A stretch of 64,000 nucleotides of DNA from Halictus rubicundus (GCF_050948215.1 NW_027488909.1:154919-218918), one strand, 5' to 3'. Counted from the stretch's first letter, positions 1 to 9,499 are shown. Translations and numbers: made by a program. Notes: generated from the letters alone by a model not told the origin.

Positions 1-2023
1 CTCTATCCTATCCTATCTTCTATCCTATCCTATCCTCTATCCTATCAAATCCCCTACCCTATCCTCTGTCCTATCCTATCCTCTATCCTATCCTATCCTC
101 TATCCTATCCTATCCTCTATCCTCTATCCTATCCTATCCTCTATCCTCTATCCTATCCTATCCTCTATCCAATCCTATCCTCTATCCTATCCTATATTCT
201 ATCCTATCCTATACTCTATCCTATCCTATCCTCTATCCTATCCTATCCTCTATCCTATCCTATCCTCTATCCTATCCTATCCTCTATCCTCTATCCTATC
301 CTATCCTCTATCCTATCCTATCTTCTATCCTATCCTATACTCTATCCTATCCTATCCTCTATCCTATCCTATCCTCTATCCTATCCTATCCTCTATCCTA
401 TCCTATCTTCTATCCTATCCTATCCTCTATCCTATCAAATCCCCTACCCTATCCTCTGTCCTATCCTATACTCTATCCTATCCTATCCTCTATCCTCTAT
501 CCTATCCTATCCTCTATCCTATCTTATCCTCTATCCTATCCTATCCTCTATCCTATCCTATCTTCTATCCTATCCTATCCTCTATCCTATCAAATCCCCT
601 ATCCTATCCTCTATCCTATCCTATCATCTATCCTCTATCCTATCCAATCCTCTATCCTATCCTATCCTCTATCCTATCAAATCCCCTATCCTATCCTCTG
701 TTCTATCCTATCCTCTATCCTATCCTATCCTCTATCCTATCCTATCCTCTATCCTATCCTATCCTCTATCCTATCCTATCGTCTATCCTATCCTCTATCC
801 TATCCTATACTCTATCCTATCCTATCCTCCATCCTATCCTATCCTCAATCCTATCCTTTCCTGTATCCTATCCAATCCCGTATCCTATCCTGTCCTCTAT
901 TCTATCCTACCCTCTATCCTATCCTATCCTCTATCCTATCCTATCCTCTATCCTATCCTATGCTCTATCCTATCCTATCCTCTATCCTATCCTATCGTCT
1001 ATCCTATCCTCTATCCTATCCTATACTCTATCCTATCCTATCCTCCATCCTATCCTATCCTCAAACCTATCCTTTCCTGTATCCTATCCAATCCTGTATC
1101 CTATCCTATCCTCTATCCTATCCTATCTTCTATCCTATCCTATCCTCTATCCTATCCTATCCTCTATCCTATCCTGTCCTCTATCCTATCCTATCTTCTA
1201 TCCTATCCTATCCTCTATCCTATCCTATCCTCTTTCCTATCCTATCCTCTATCCTATCCTGTCCTCTATCCTATCCTATCTTCTATCCTATCCTATCCGC
1301 TATCCTATCAAATCCCCTACCCTATCCTCTGTCCTATCCTATCCTCTATCCTATCCTATCCTCTATCCTATCCTATCCTCTATCCTATCCTATCCTCTAT
1401 CCTATCCTATCCTCTATCCTATCCTATCTTCTATCCTATCCTATACTCTATCCTATCCTATCCTCTATCCTATCCTATCCTCTATCCTATCCTATCCTCT
1501 ATCCTATCCTATCTTCTATCCTATCCTATCCTCTATCCTATCAAAACCCCTACCCTATCCTCTGTCCTATCCTATCCTCTATCCTATCCTATCCTCTATC
1601 CTATCCTATCTTCTATCCTATCCTATCCTCTATCCTATCCTATCCCCTATCCTATCCTCTATCCTATCCTATCATCTATCATCTATCCTATCCTATCCTC
1701 TATCCTATCAAATCCCCTATCCTATCCTCTATCCTATCCTATCATCTATCCTCTATCCTATCCAATCCTCTATCCTATCCTATCCTCTATCCTATCAAAT
1801 CCCCTATCCTATCCTCTGACCTATCCTATCCTCTATCCTATCCTATCCTCTATCCTATCCTATCCTCTATCCTATCCTATCGTCTATCCTATCCTCTATC
1901 CTATCCTATACTCTATCCTATCCTATCCTCCATCCTATCCTATCCTCAATCCTATCCTTTCCTGTATCCTATCCAATCCTGTATCCTATCCTGTCCTCTA
2001 TTCTATCCTACCCTCTATCCTAT
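1..2023 (+). repeat. 17-bp satellite, block A
   Basis: This is a tandem array of the 17-bp unit CCTCTATCCTATCCTAT (heptamer CCTCTAT plus two CCTAT pentamers) with many point variants. Recurring composite variants include CAAATCCCCTA..CCTCTGTCC and CCTTTCCTGTATCC..CCAATCC, which also occur in the other two satellite blocks in the same orientation. The + strand is nearly G-free. No gene is present: open frames here encode only a Pro/Leu/Ser/Tyr/Ile repeat. The block ends where the gypsy LTR begins. Confidence 0.97.
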
Positions 2024-2133
2024 TGTGACGGGTATCCGTCGGGGTGGAGGGAGTGCCGACTCAGCCGGCTGCCAGGGGTCGGTAGCGCCTCGAGGAAGAA
2101 TAACTGGTAGTCGTTGCTGGTAGAATACTCGTG

Positions 2134-2139
2134 TTTATT
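2134..2139 (-). promoter_or_regulatory. Candidate poly(A) signal AATAAA in the 3' LTR
   Basis: AATAAA on the minus strand lies about 740 nt into the LTR in element orientation, leaving about 110 nt of R/U5. The same hexamer is at 7687-7682 in the 5' LTR. Position and motif fit a retroelement polyadenylation signal; function is inferred. Confidence 0.5.
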
Positions 2140-2294
2140 GTCCGTATTCTCTATGTACAGTGGGTGCCCACAGGTGGCGTGATTGCGGCGGATCGGTATC
2201 GCGGCGGATCGGTAGCGCGGCGGCGGGGTATCGCGGCGGCGGTGGTATCGCCTCGATGTCGGGGAGTCGGTTAGGGTTCGCAGGACGGTCCCGC

Positions 2295-2566
2295 AGGCTT
2301 GCGCCCCTCGGGGGAGGGATTCCGGCCCGTTTGCACGGTGCCGGCTCGGACGAGTTTCCCGTAGGCTTGCGCCCCTCGGGGGAGGGATTCCGGCCCGTTT
2401 GCACGGTGCCGGCTCGGATGAATTTCCCGTAGGCTTGCGCCCCTCGGGGGAGGGATTCCGGCCCGTTTGCACGGTGACGGCTCGGACGATTTTCCCGTAG
2501 GCTTGCGCCCCTCGGGGGAGGGATTCCTGCCCGTTTGCACGGTGCAGGCTCGGATACGGGAACGAG
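2295..2566. repeat. 68-bp tandem repeat x4 inside the 3' LTR
   Basis: Units begin at AGGCTTGCGCC at 2295, 2363, 2431 and 2499, an exact 68-bp period. Each contains the self-complementary core CCCCTCGGGG. The same four-unit array is at about 7843-8113 in the other LTR, where the third unit has lost one G. The array lies in the body of the LTR, plausibly U3, and could carry repeated regulatory sites. Confidence 0.9.
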
Positions 2567-2881
2567 GGTGTCTGGCGGAAACGGTGGTTTCGGTGGGAAC
2601 GGGGTGCGGTCGGGTTGGAGGTACAGCGGAGGGCTTACTCGGCGGTCGCTCTCGGTCTCGCATGCCTGACCTCAACTGCCCCGATTTCTGCTTCTCGCGG
2701 CCTACTTATCCTTCCCACCGCTCACTTCCACTCGCGAGCAGCCGGCTCGTCGCGGCGGCCACCTCGCGGCCGCGACGAGAGGCTGTGCTCGGCCGCGGTC
2801 TCGGCGCGCTCGCTGGGAGTGGGGCGGTGGGAGGCGCGGTGTTAGGCGGGGAAGTCGCGGGCCTTAGCTATACCCGTTACA

Positions 2882-2893
2882 TCCCCCTCCTAC
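2882..2893 (-). other. Polypurine tract of the gypsy element
   Basis: On the minus strand the bases just upstream of the 3' LTR read GTAGGAGGGGGA, an almost pure purine run abutting TGTAACGGG. This is where plus-strand DNA synthesis would be primed during reverse transcription. Confidence 0.85.
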
Positions 2894-3301
2894 TTCGGGG
2901 CGCGAGACTTCCTCGCCGGTAACTATTTACATATTTACAGTGTCAACGGTATGTACGCGGCTTTTTTTTTTTTTTTTTTTTTTTTTTTACTAAACGGCTT
3001 ATGGACTAACGGCTTAACGGCTAATGGCTTAACGGCTAACGGCTTATGAACTAACGGTTTTGACGGCTTACGAACTAACGGCTTAACGGCTAACGGCTTA
3101 TGAACTAACGGTTTTGACGGCTTACGAACTAACGGCTTAACGGCTAACGGCTTATGAACTAACGGTTTTGACGGCTTACGAACTAACGGCTTAACGGCTA
3201 ACGGCTTATGAACTAACGGCTTAACGGCTAACGGTTTATGAACTAACGGGGTATCCTACGTGGTAACTTAAATTACTATTTACAACTGTACATTTGACGT
3301 T
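2894..3301 (-). repeat. Non-coding 3' region of the gypsy element: A27 tract and minisatellite
   Basis: Between the last open frame and the PPT there is no coding sequence. It holds a 27-base T run at 2962-2988 (poly-A in element orientation). From about 2989 to 3250 there is a minisatellite built from ACGGCT-type words (ACTAACGG, ACGGCTTA, ACGGTTTTG), with a 54-bp higher-order unit repeated about three times between about 3060 and 3230. I recognise no function. Confidence 0.85.
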
Positions 3302-4099
3302 TTATGGTCCGGGTGGTTGGCCTGACGTCCACTTGAACGTCATGTTCAATATCCCTCCGCGGGATAGTCGGAAGTAGACCCACCCTCCTGGGATCGGCAG
3401 GCGGTGGCGTTCCCCCGGCGGTAGCTGGTCCAGGCGGAGGTTAAAGCTATTTGGCCGGCCTGCGTCCTCCATCACCGAGGCCGGCAATCGTCGTCCCTCT
3501 CGTTGGACGTCTCCCGGTGGTTGTACTCCTAGTCCGGGCTGCTGGACCGTCGCCCTTGGCTGCTGTCCGGTTGGTGGCCTGGCTGACTGCGTGCCTGGCC
3601 CGGTTGGCGGCGCTGGTGTGGGTACGGCTGGAGGTGTCGGTACCGTAACTGTATATTGGGCCAGGAGTTCCTCCAGCTCCCGGAGGGTGTCGTCCGTGTC
3701 GGTGGACGCCGTCGGTGTTGTCCCCACGTGGTGGCCGGTGGGGCCTACTGCTTGGCCCACCGCTGGTGGTGGCCCTCCGGGCGTTGTGGCCTCCGTCCCG
3801 CTTTTTTCCAGGGCGGCCCCTGTAATGTTGGTGGGCTGTTGCCCCGGGCCCGGTGGTCTTTCCGTGACCGCTGATAGTTCGCCTGATGTCCTCCGCGGCG
3901 GTCTCATTCGCGGTGGCGGTCCTCGCCTGGTCGGTGGCCCTGCTGGTGTTGGCCGGTGTGCGGGGTTCGGCCATTGCACCGTCCCGTCCCTCAACCTCTG
4001 GCGTATTCGGGCCTCCGTTGGTCGGCTGTTCGGGTCCCTTCGCATTTGAATCGCCGCTGCTCGGCATGCTGCCGGTGGTACGTCCTTCTGCTTTGGCAT
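3302..4099 (-). CDS. Hypothetical 265-aa 3' ORF of the gypsy element
   Basis: An ATG-initiated open frame of 265 codons sits in the +1 frame relative to pol. It begins just where the conserved part of pol ends (after the GPY/F-like region) and overlaps the tail of the pol open frame for about 650 bp. The protein is Pro/Thr/Gln-rich, with a short acidic-hydrophobic stretch (LRELEELLAQY) in the middle and a less repetitive C-terminus containing GGWVYFRLSRGG. I see no signal peptide, membrane segment or Env-like cleavage site, so I do not call it env. It may be an accessory ORF, or the true C-terminus of pol if a +1 shift or mutation joins the frames. Function is unknown. Confidence 0.5.
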   Translation of the reverse strand: MPKQKDVPPAACRAAAIQMRRDPNSRPTEARIRQRLRDGTVQWPNPAHRPTPAGPPTRRGPPPRMRPPRRTSGELSAVTERPPGPGQQPTNITGAALEKSGTEATTPGGPPPAVGQAVGPTGHHVGTTPTASTDTDDTLRELEELLAQYTVTVPTPPAVPTPAPPTGPGTQSARPPTGQQPRATVQQPGLGVQPPGDVQREGRRLPASVMEDAGRPNSFNLRLDQLPPGERHRLPIPGGWVYFRLSRGGILNMTFKWTSGQPPGP

Positions 4100-7000
4100 C
4101 TTGCTGTAGACTGACTGCTCTGCTCGCTTCTCCGCGACTTAATATTTCTTCCCGGAAATCCCCCTCCAGGTCGCACGGTTTAAGATCCTGGATGTGGGCG
4201 CGGTGGCGTGTCCCTCTACCGGCTTGGACTACGACTACCGTTGGGCCGAGGATTGCGCGGACGCGATACGGGCCGGAGAATTTTGGCGCGAGTTTCGCGC
4301 AGAAGCCGTCTGCTGCTGCCGACAGAGGGTGCTCTCGTCGCATTACTGCGTCGCCGATTTGTGGCGCCCATTTCCGTCGGTGCCGGTTATAGTTTTTTCG
4401 TTGTGTTTCGGTCGCCTGCGCCTGCGCAGTTCGTGTCATTTTTAGACCTTCGTGTAATCGCTCTATGGTGTCGACTCGTGTTTGAAGGTCTTTGTCGGTG
4501 GTGTTTTCCCGGTACGTTTCGGCGGGAGGGCGGTCTGTTCCCTCGATCGGTAATTCCCGGCCGTACGTTAGGTACGCTGGTGTTAATCCGGTTGCTTCGT
4601 GTCGGGCCGTGTTGTATGCGAACACTGCGGTTGCTAGACTGCGATCCCAGGCTCGGTGATTGCCGTCTGTGGTTTGGGCTATTATTGTTTTTACTACCCG
4701 GTTTGTCCGTTCTACTGGGTTACACTGTGGTGTGTACGGCGGCGTTTTCTTATGTTCCACTCCATATTGTTGGAGGAGTTTACGGAACTCATGGCTTTCG
4801 AATTGCCGTCCGTTGTCCGTTATGACTACCCGGGGGCATCCATGTCTGAGGAATATGAGTTCCTCGAGTGCTCTGGTGACTGCTGGGGCGGTTGCCTGTC
4901 GGAGTGGTCTTGCTTCGGTCCACTTCGAGAATTTATCCTGCAGTATGATGATCGTGCTGTATCCTTGGCTGGTTCGGGGGAGCGGGCCTACCAGGTCAGC
5001 TGTTATAACGTCCCCCGGGGCTATTGCCGGGGTGGAGAACATTTCCCCGGCTGGTGCCTGTTGTAGTGCCTTGTATTTTAGGCAGCTGAGGCAGCGACGG
5101 ACGTATGCTGCTGCGTCGCGTCTCATTCCCGGCCAGAAGTATCGCTGGCCGAGTCTGGCCAGTGTTTTTGCCCTTCCGAGGTGTCCTGCCTTGGGGTCGT
5201 CATGCATTTTCTTTAGTATTCCGTTCCTTTCGGCTGCCGGGATGCAGCGCTTCCACTCCCATTCGGTGCTTAGTCCCGCATTGTCCGGTATGTGGCGGTA
5301 CAGGTTTTCCTGGTGTATTCTATATTCTGGGAGTTTCTTGGGATCTTCCCTTACGGTGGCTTTTACCCTTTCATACCACGGTAGTTTGGGTGGTTCGAGT
5401 GTGCTCGCCACTTCTGGTTGGCGGGAGAGGGCATCGGCCACCAAGTTTTGCTCTCCCTTGCGGTAACGGATGTCGAAGTCGTATTGCTGCAGTTCAAGGC
5501 CCCAGCGGGCTAGTCTTCCTGATGGGTTATCCATCTGCTGCAGCCATTTGAGTGCCTGGTGATCGGTGATGACCGTGAATTTGTACCCCTCCAGGTATGG
5601 TCTCATTTTTTGTATGCCCCATACTACGGCAAGACACTCCTGTTCGGTGACCGAGTAGTTTCTTTCGGCCTTATTTAGTGTCCTGCTTGCATACGCGATT
5701 ACCCGTTCCTCTTTGTTTACCTCTTGGGTGAGGACTACTCCTAGGCCGTTCTGGCTTGCGTCGGTTTGTAGGCAGAACGGTTGATTGAAGTCCGGACAGG
5801 CTAGGACCGGTGCGGTGGCCAGTTGCGTTCTCAAGGTCTCGAACGCCTGGTTTTCGGTTTCTCCCCAGTGCCATTTCTGACGCTTCTGTAGTAAACGGTG
5901 TAGCGGTTCGGCCGTGTCTGCGAAGCGTGGCACGAATCGTCGGTACCAGGAGACCATCCACAGGAATCTCCGTAGTCCCTTGATGTTTGTCGGGGCTGGT
6001 ACGCTTCGGATAGCTTCCACCTTGTCCGGATCGGTTCTGACCCCTTCTCGTGTGACCAGGTGTCCGAGGTAGCGGAGCTCGGTGCGGCAAAACCGGCATT
6101 TCTCTGCGTTTACTCGCAGGTTTGCTTGCTGTAGGCGTTGTAGTACCTCTCGTAGGTTTGCCAGGTGTTCCTCGAATGTAGCCCCGAGTACTATTATGTC
6201 ATCGAGGTATGCGAACGCCCGAGGCTCGAGTTGCGGGCCGATTATTGTGTCCAGTAGCCGTTGGAATGTTGCTGGCGCTGAGTGTAGCCCGAATGGCATT
6301 ACTTTAAATTGGAACAGCCCGCGCCCGGGAACGGTGAATGCGGTGACCGGTCTGCTCTTTTTTGCCAGTGGTACCTGCCAGTATCCGTTTGCTAAATCGA
6401 TAGTTGACAGGTATTTTGCTCCCCTGAGTTTTTCTAGTGTTGCCTGGACTTGGGGTAGAGGGTATGCATCTTTCTCCGTTACGTTGTTTACCCGTCGGAA
6501 GTCGATGCAGAAGCGGGGTTTTCCGTTAGCTTTACGGACGATGACGATGGGTGAGCTCCAGGGGCTGGCCGATGGCTCGATAATCCCCTCTTGGAGCATT
6601 CGGTCTACTTCCTCGTTGATGATTGCCTGGGTCGCTGGGTTTCGTGGTGTGTATCGTTGTTTTACCGGTTCGGCGTTGCCTGTGCGTATGTGGTGTTCGA
6701 TGAGGTGTGTTGTGCCCGTTATTCTCTCGAACCGTGGTAGCTCCTCGTCTAGGAGTTCTAGGAGTCGGTCCTCCTCCTCCTCTGTGCATTCTGTGAGGCC
6801 CTGCTTGTCCTCCAGCGTATCATTTTCCTCCCACGGTTCGAAGGTCCAGCGGTGTGGCCCGAGGGTGATTGTAACTCCTAGCGTGTGGAGTGCATCTACC
6901 CCCAGAATGACTGCCTGTGAGAGTGTCGGCAGGATCGCGCAGGCTAGTTGGATTTCTCTCTCGCAGATTATTGCCGGTATCTCCATTTCTCCTTGTAGCC

Positions 7001-7373
7001 TCGCGGATGAACCGTCGGCGACCCGGACTGACGGGTTCCCTCGTTTGACGTGGGCTCCTTGCTTTTGGCACCAGTCGGCTACATCCTGCCGAATGTAGGT
7101 GCGTGTGGCCCCTGTGTCTACTAGCGCCGGGAACCGCCGTCCGTAGGTTTCCAGCCTGATGAAGAGCCGGTTATCGGGGTGTGTCCCCTCGGAGGCGTTG
7201 GCCGGGTGTTCGATCGGTCGGTGCCTCTTCCGCCGATCCAGTTGGCGTTTCCCGCCACGGGATTGCATGTGCATTGGGCGGTGGTCCGTCCTTCGGTTCC
7301 GCAATATGAGCAGAAGAGCCGGGGCGCACGTTGGCATTCTTGCCGGTGGTGGCCTCGTTGCCCGCATCGTCAA
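3447..7373 (-). CDS. Ty3/gypsy Pol polyprotein (protease-RT-RNase H-integrase)
   Basis: This uninterrupted frame of 1308 codons encodes the replication enzymes. Residue numbers count from the open-frame start, a TTG; the natural start is probably by -1 frameshift from gag. Protease has DTGA at 86-89. RT has the first catalytic Asp at 326 (STIDLANGYWQ) and YLDD at 389-392. RNase H has TDAS at 537-540, an acidic pair at 577/579, D604 and D647. The integrase zinc-binding domain has H724, H731, C761 and C764. The catalytic triad is D793, D853 and E888, with exactly 35 residues between the last two. A GPY/F-like segment (SGPYRV) follows near 1020. All key residues are present, so pol looks functional. 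The last ~215 codons are low-complexity and overlap the 265-aa ORF in another frame; they may be an open shadow. Confidence 0.93.
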   Translation of the reverse strand: MTMRATRPPPARMPTCAPALLLILRNRRTDHRPMHMQSRGGKRQLDRRKRHRPIEHPANASEGTHPDNRLFIRLETYGRRFPALVDTGATRTYIRQDVADWCQKQGAHVKRGNPSVRVADGSSARLQGEMEIPAIICEREIQLACAILPTLSQAVILGVDALHTLGVTITLGPHRWTFEPWEENDTLEDKQGLTECTEEEEDRLLELLDEELPRFERITGTTHLIEHHIRTGNAEPVKQRYTPRNPATQAIINEEVDRMLQEGIIEPSASPWSSPIVIVRKANGKPRFCIDFRRVNNVTEKDAYPLPQVQATLEKLRGAKYLSTIDLANGYWQVPLAKKSRPVTAFTVPGRGLFQFKVMPFGLHSAPATFQRLLDTIIGPQLEPRAFAYLDDIIVLGATFEEHLANLREVLQRLQQANLRVNAEKCRFCRTELRYLGHLVTREGVRTDPDKVEAIRSVPAPTNIKGLRRFLWMVSWYRRFVPRFADTAEPLHRLLQKRQKWHWGETENQAFETLRTQLATAPVLACPDFNQPFCLQTDASQNGLGVVLTQEVNKEERVIAYASRTLNKAERNYSVTEQECLAVVWGIQKMRPYLEGYKFTVITDHQALKWLQQMDNPSGRLARWGLELQQYDFDIRYRKGEQNLVADALSRQPEVASTLEPPKLPWYERVKATVREDPKKLPEYRIHQENLYRHIPDNAGLSTEWEWKRCIPAAERNGILKKMHDDPKAGHLGRAKTLARLGQRYFWPGMRRDAAAYVRRCLSCLKYKALQQAPAGEMFSTPAIAPGDVITADLVGPLPRTSQGYSTIIILQDKFSKWTEARPLRQATAPAVTRALEELIFLRHGCPRVVITDNGRQFESHEFRKLLQQYGVEHKKTPPYTPQCNPVERTNRVVKTIIAQTTDGNHRAWDRSLATAVFAYNTARHEATGLTPAYLTYGRELPIEGTDRPPAETYRENTTDKDLQTRVDTIERLHEGLKMTRTAQAQATETQRKNYNRHRRKWAPQIGDAVMRREHPLSAAADGFCAKLAPKFSGPYRVRAILGPTVVVVQAGRGTRHRAHIQDLKPCDLEGDFREEILSRGEASRAVSLQQDAKAEGRTTGSMPSSGDSNAKGPEQPTNGGPNTPEVEGRDGAMAEPRTPANTSRATDQARTATANETAAEDIRRTISGHGKTTGPGATAHQHYRGRPGKKRDGGHNARRATTSGGPSSRPHRPPRGDNTDGVHRHGRHPPGAGGTPGPIYSYGTDTSSRTHTSAANRARHAVSQATNRTAAKGDGPAARTRSTTTGRRPTRGTTIAGLGDGGRRPAK

Positions 7374-7513
7374 CAGCAGGTTTCTCTGTTGTAGGCGGTT
7401 AGGTTATTTGTGCGTGGGCTCTGGTATATCTGGTTCTCTACCGGTGCCTTACGGCGTTTCTCTCGTTCCAGGAGCTCTGCGTACTCGTCCGTATGGCTTA
7501 GGAGTTCTGCCAT
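7121..7513 (-). pseudogene. Remnant of gypsy gag (N-terminal stub plus zinc knuckles)
   Basis: An ATG at 7513, about 58 nt inside the 5' LTR, opens a frame starting MAELLSHTDEYAELLE. It reaches a TGA at 7372-7370 after 47 codons. The same frame then continues to TAG at 7123-7121. The continuation encodes CCHC-type knuckle residues (RCGQRGHHRQEC, then CSYCGTEGRTTAQC, in which the usual His is Arg). The TGA falls inside the first knuckle (C-stop-R-C), as a Trp-to-stop change would. A normal gypsy gag has several hundred residues before the knuckles, so matrix and capsid appear to have been lost by internal deletion. Pol lies in the -1 frame relative to this frame, matching gag-pol frameshifting in the family. 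Confidence 0.75.
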
Positions 7514-7555
7514 TTTCTTTACTCGGTCCTTCCTCGAGGTTCCTCCTTATCTCGA

Positions 7556-7569
7556 CTGTTCGGGCGCCA
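7556..7569 (-). other. Primer binding site, tRNA-Lys type
   Basis: The minus strand reads TGGCGCCCGAACAG two bases inside the 5' LTR. This is the 14-nt complement of the 3' end of the tRNA-Lys used by lentiviruses and some insect gypsy elements, and marks the start of minus-strand DNA synthesis. Confidence 0.88.
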
Positions 7570-7571
7570 TT

Positions 7572-8428
7572 TGTGACGGGTATCCGTCGGGGTGGAGGGA
7601 ATGCCGACTCAGCCGGCTGCCAGGGGTCGGTAGCGCCTCGAGGAAGAATAACTGGTAGTCGTTGCTGGTAGAATACTCGTGTTTATTGTCCGTATTCTCT
7701 ATGTACAGTGGGTGCCCACAGGTGGCGTGATTGCGGCGGATCGGTATCGCGGCGGATCGGTAGCGTGGCGGCGGGGTATCGCGGCGGCGGTGGTATCGCC
7801 TCGATGTCGGGGAGTCGGTTAGGGTTCGCAGGACGGTCCCGCAGGCTTGCGCCCCTCGGGGGAGGGATTCCGGCCCGTTTGCACCGTGCCGGCTCGGACG
7901 AGTTTCCCGTAGGCTTGCGCCCCTCGGGGGAGGGATTCCGGCCCGTTTGCACGGTGCCGGCTCGGATGAATTTCCCGTAGGCTTGCCCCCTCGGGGGAGG
8001 GATTCCGGCCCGTTTGCACGGTGCCGGCTCGGACGATTTTCCCGTAGGCTTGCGCCCCTCGGGGGAGGGATTCCTGCCCGTTTGCACGGTGCAGGCTCGG
8101 ATACGGGAACGAGGGTGTCTGGCGGAAACGGTGGTTTCGGTGGGAACGGGGTGCGGTCGGGTTGGAGGTACAGCGGAGGGCTTACTCGGCGGTCGCTCTC
8201 GGTCTCGCATGCCTGACCTCAACTGCCCCGATTTCTGCTTCTCGCGGCCTACTTATCCTTCCCACCGCTCACTTCCACTCGCGAGCAGCCGGCTCGTCGC
8301 GGCGGCCACCTCGCGGCCGCGACGAGAGGCTGTGCTCGGCCGCGGTCTCGGCGAGCTCGCTGCGAGTGGGGCGGTGGGAGGCGCGGTGTTAGGCGGGGAA
8401 GTCGCGGGCCTTAGCTATACCCGTTACA
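7572..8428 (-). repeat. 5' LTR of the gypsy element (857 bp)
   Basis: Partner of 2024-2881, near-identical and with the same TG..CA ends and 68-bp repeats (7843-8113). In element orientation it would drive transcription toward lower coordinates. A candidate AATAAA is at 7687-7682 on the minus strand. The outer edge abuts satellite beginning CTATCC. Confidence 0.95.
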
Positions 8429-9067
8429 CTATCCTATCCTCTATCCTATCCTATCCTCTATCCTATCCTATGCTCTATCCTATCCTATCCTCTATCCTAT
8501 CCTATCAAATCCCCTATCCTATCCTCTGTCCTATCCTATCCTCTGTCCTATCCTATCCTCTATTCTTTCCTATCCTCTATCCTATCCTATCCTCTTTCCG
8601 ATCCTACCCTCTATCCTATCCTATCCTCTATCCTATCCTATCCTCTATCCTATCCTCTATCCTATCCTATCCTCTATCCTATCAAATCCCCTACCCTATC
8701 CTCTGTCCTATCCTATCCTCTATCCTATCCTATCCTCTATCCTATCCTATCCTCTATCCTATCCTATCCTCTATCCTCTATCCTATCCTATCCTCTATTC
8801 TATCCTATCCTCTATCCTATCCTATCATCTATCCTATCCTATCCTCTATCCTATCCTATCCTCTATCCTATCCTATCCTCTATCCTATCCTATCTTCTAT
8901 CCTATCAAATCCCCTATCCTATCCTCTGTCCTATCCTATCCTCTATCCTATCCTATCCTCTATCCTATCCTATCCTCTATCCTATCCTATCTTCTATCCT
9001 ATCCTATCCTCTATCCTATCCTATCCTCTATCCTATCCTGTCCTCTATCCTATCCTATCTTCTATCC
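8429..9067 (+). repeat. 17-bp satellite, block B
   Basis: A 639-bp stretch of the same CCTCTAT/CCTAT satellite lies between the gypsy element and the LINE poly(A) tail. It carries the same composite variants (CAAATCCCCTA.., CTTTCCGATCC) as the large block, in the same orientation, so the two elements interrupted one continuous array. No gene. Confidence 0.96.
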
Positions 9068-9499
9068 TTTTTTTTTTTTTTTTTTTTTTTTCGAGGAGGT
9101 AATCTCGTTACGGATACCCGAACCCCCCCGGGGGGGGTGGTCCGGGTTATGTGGGACTCCTCGGCTGGTTGGTGCAACGCCGAGTATACCCACTAACTCC
9201 TCCCCGTCCGTCCCTAGACTCCTGGGGGCACCCGTGCTCTGCGCGCGCATGTCAATCCGGTGTGCCCCCGCCTTAGCATACCACCCAGGGGGGGGACGCG
9301 GCCCCCTCCCGTACCTACTCTATCCGAAGGCACCACGCAACGGACGACGTGGCGCCTTCCCCCCCCTGTTAGGCCGCCCGATGAGCTTCCGGGCCCCCGC
9401 CCGAGATGCCCGGCGGCCTCCGGGGACGCCGTTGGTGACCGAGTGTAAGGGTATATCCGATCCCCCGCCTCGAGATCATCAAGGGCGGCCCCGCTCGCG
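9068..9499 (-). other. LINE 3' UTR and poly(A) tail
   Basis: The poly(A) tail is the T24 run at 9068-9091. The remaining 408 bp to the ORF2 stop at 9500 are GC-rich and non-coding, with a G/C palindrome-like run near 9126-9140. Open frames through this stretch on both strands have no recognisable protein features. Confidence 0.85.

Larger units (their letters stand above)
2024..2881 (-). repeat. 3' LTR of the gypsy element (858 bp)
   Basis: This matches 7572-8428 along its whole length. Differences I see include G/A near 2052, C/T near 2217, one extra G in the third 68-bp unit, and two changes near the PPT-proximal end. The minus strand carries AATAAA at 2139-2134, close to the 3' end of the LTR as expected for an R-region poly(A) signal. 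The LTR contains four copies of a 68-bp tandem unit. Confidence 0.95.
2024..8428 (-). mobile_element. Ty3/gypsy LTR retrotransposon, complete ends, gag-deleted
   Basis: A 6.4-kb LTR retrotransposon lies on the minus strand. Two near-identical LTRs (7572-8428 is 5', 2024-2881 is 3') start TG and end CA and share inverted termini (TGTAACGGGTA/TACCCGTCACA in element orientation). A PBS follows the 5' LTR and a PPT precedes the 3' LTR. The order protease, RT, RNase H, integrase is the Ty3/gypsy order. Flanks read CTAT on both sides, consistent with a 4-bp target duplication, although the satellite itself is rich in CTAT. Visual alignment of the LTRs finds six substitutions and one single-base indel, so the insertion is fairly recent. 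Most of gag is missing, so this copy probably depends on other copies for particle formation. Confidence 0.95.

Noticed and set aside
960..2123. 387-codon open frame rich in Pro/Leu/Ser/Tyr running into the gypsy LTR
   Set aside because: It is the stop-free satellite read through in frame into LTR sequence; no domain or coding signature.
2020..2675. Open frames of 89-150 codons in the gypsy LTRs with repeated RNPSPEGRKP
   Set aside because: They arise from the 68-bp LTR repeat (68 is not a multiple of 3, so frames cycle) and occur in both LTRs; no sign of translation.
3302..4099. Envelope gene of the gypsy element
   Set aside because: No signal peptide, membrane anchor or cleavage motif in the 265-aa frame; kept only as hypothetical ORF.
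6082..7098. 338-codon plus-strand frame opposite gypsy pol
   Set aside because: Antisense shadow of the RT/protease coding region, whose motifs are all on the minus strand.
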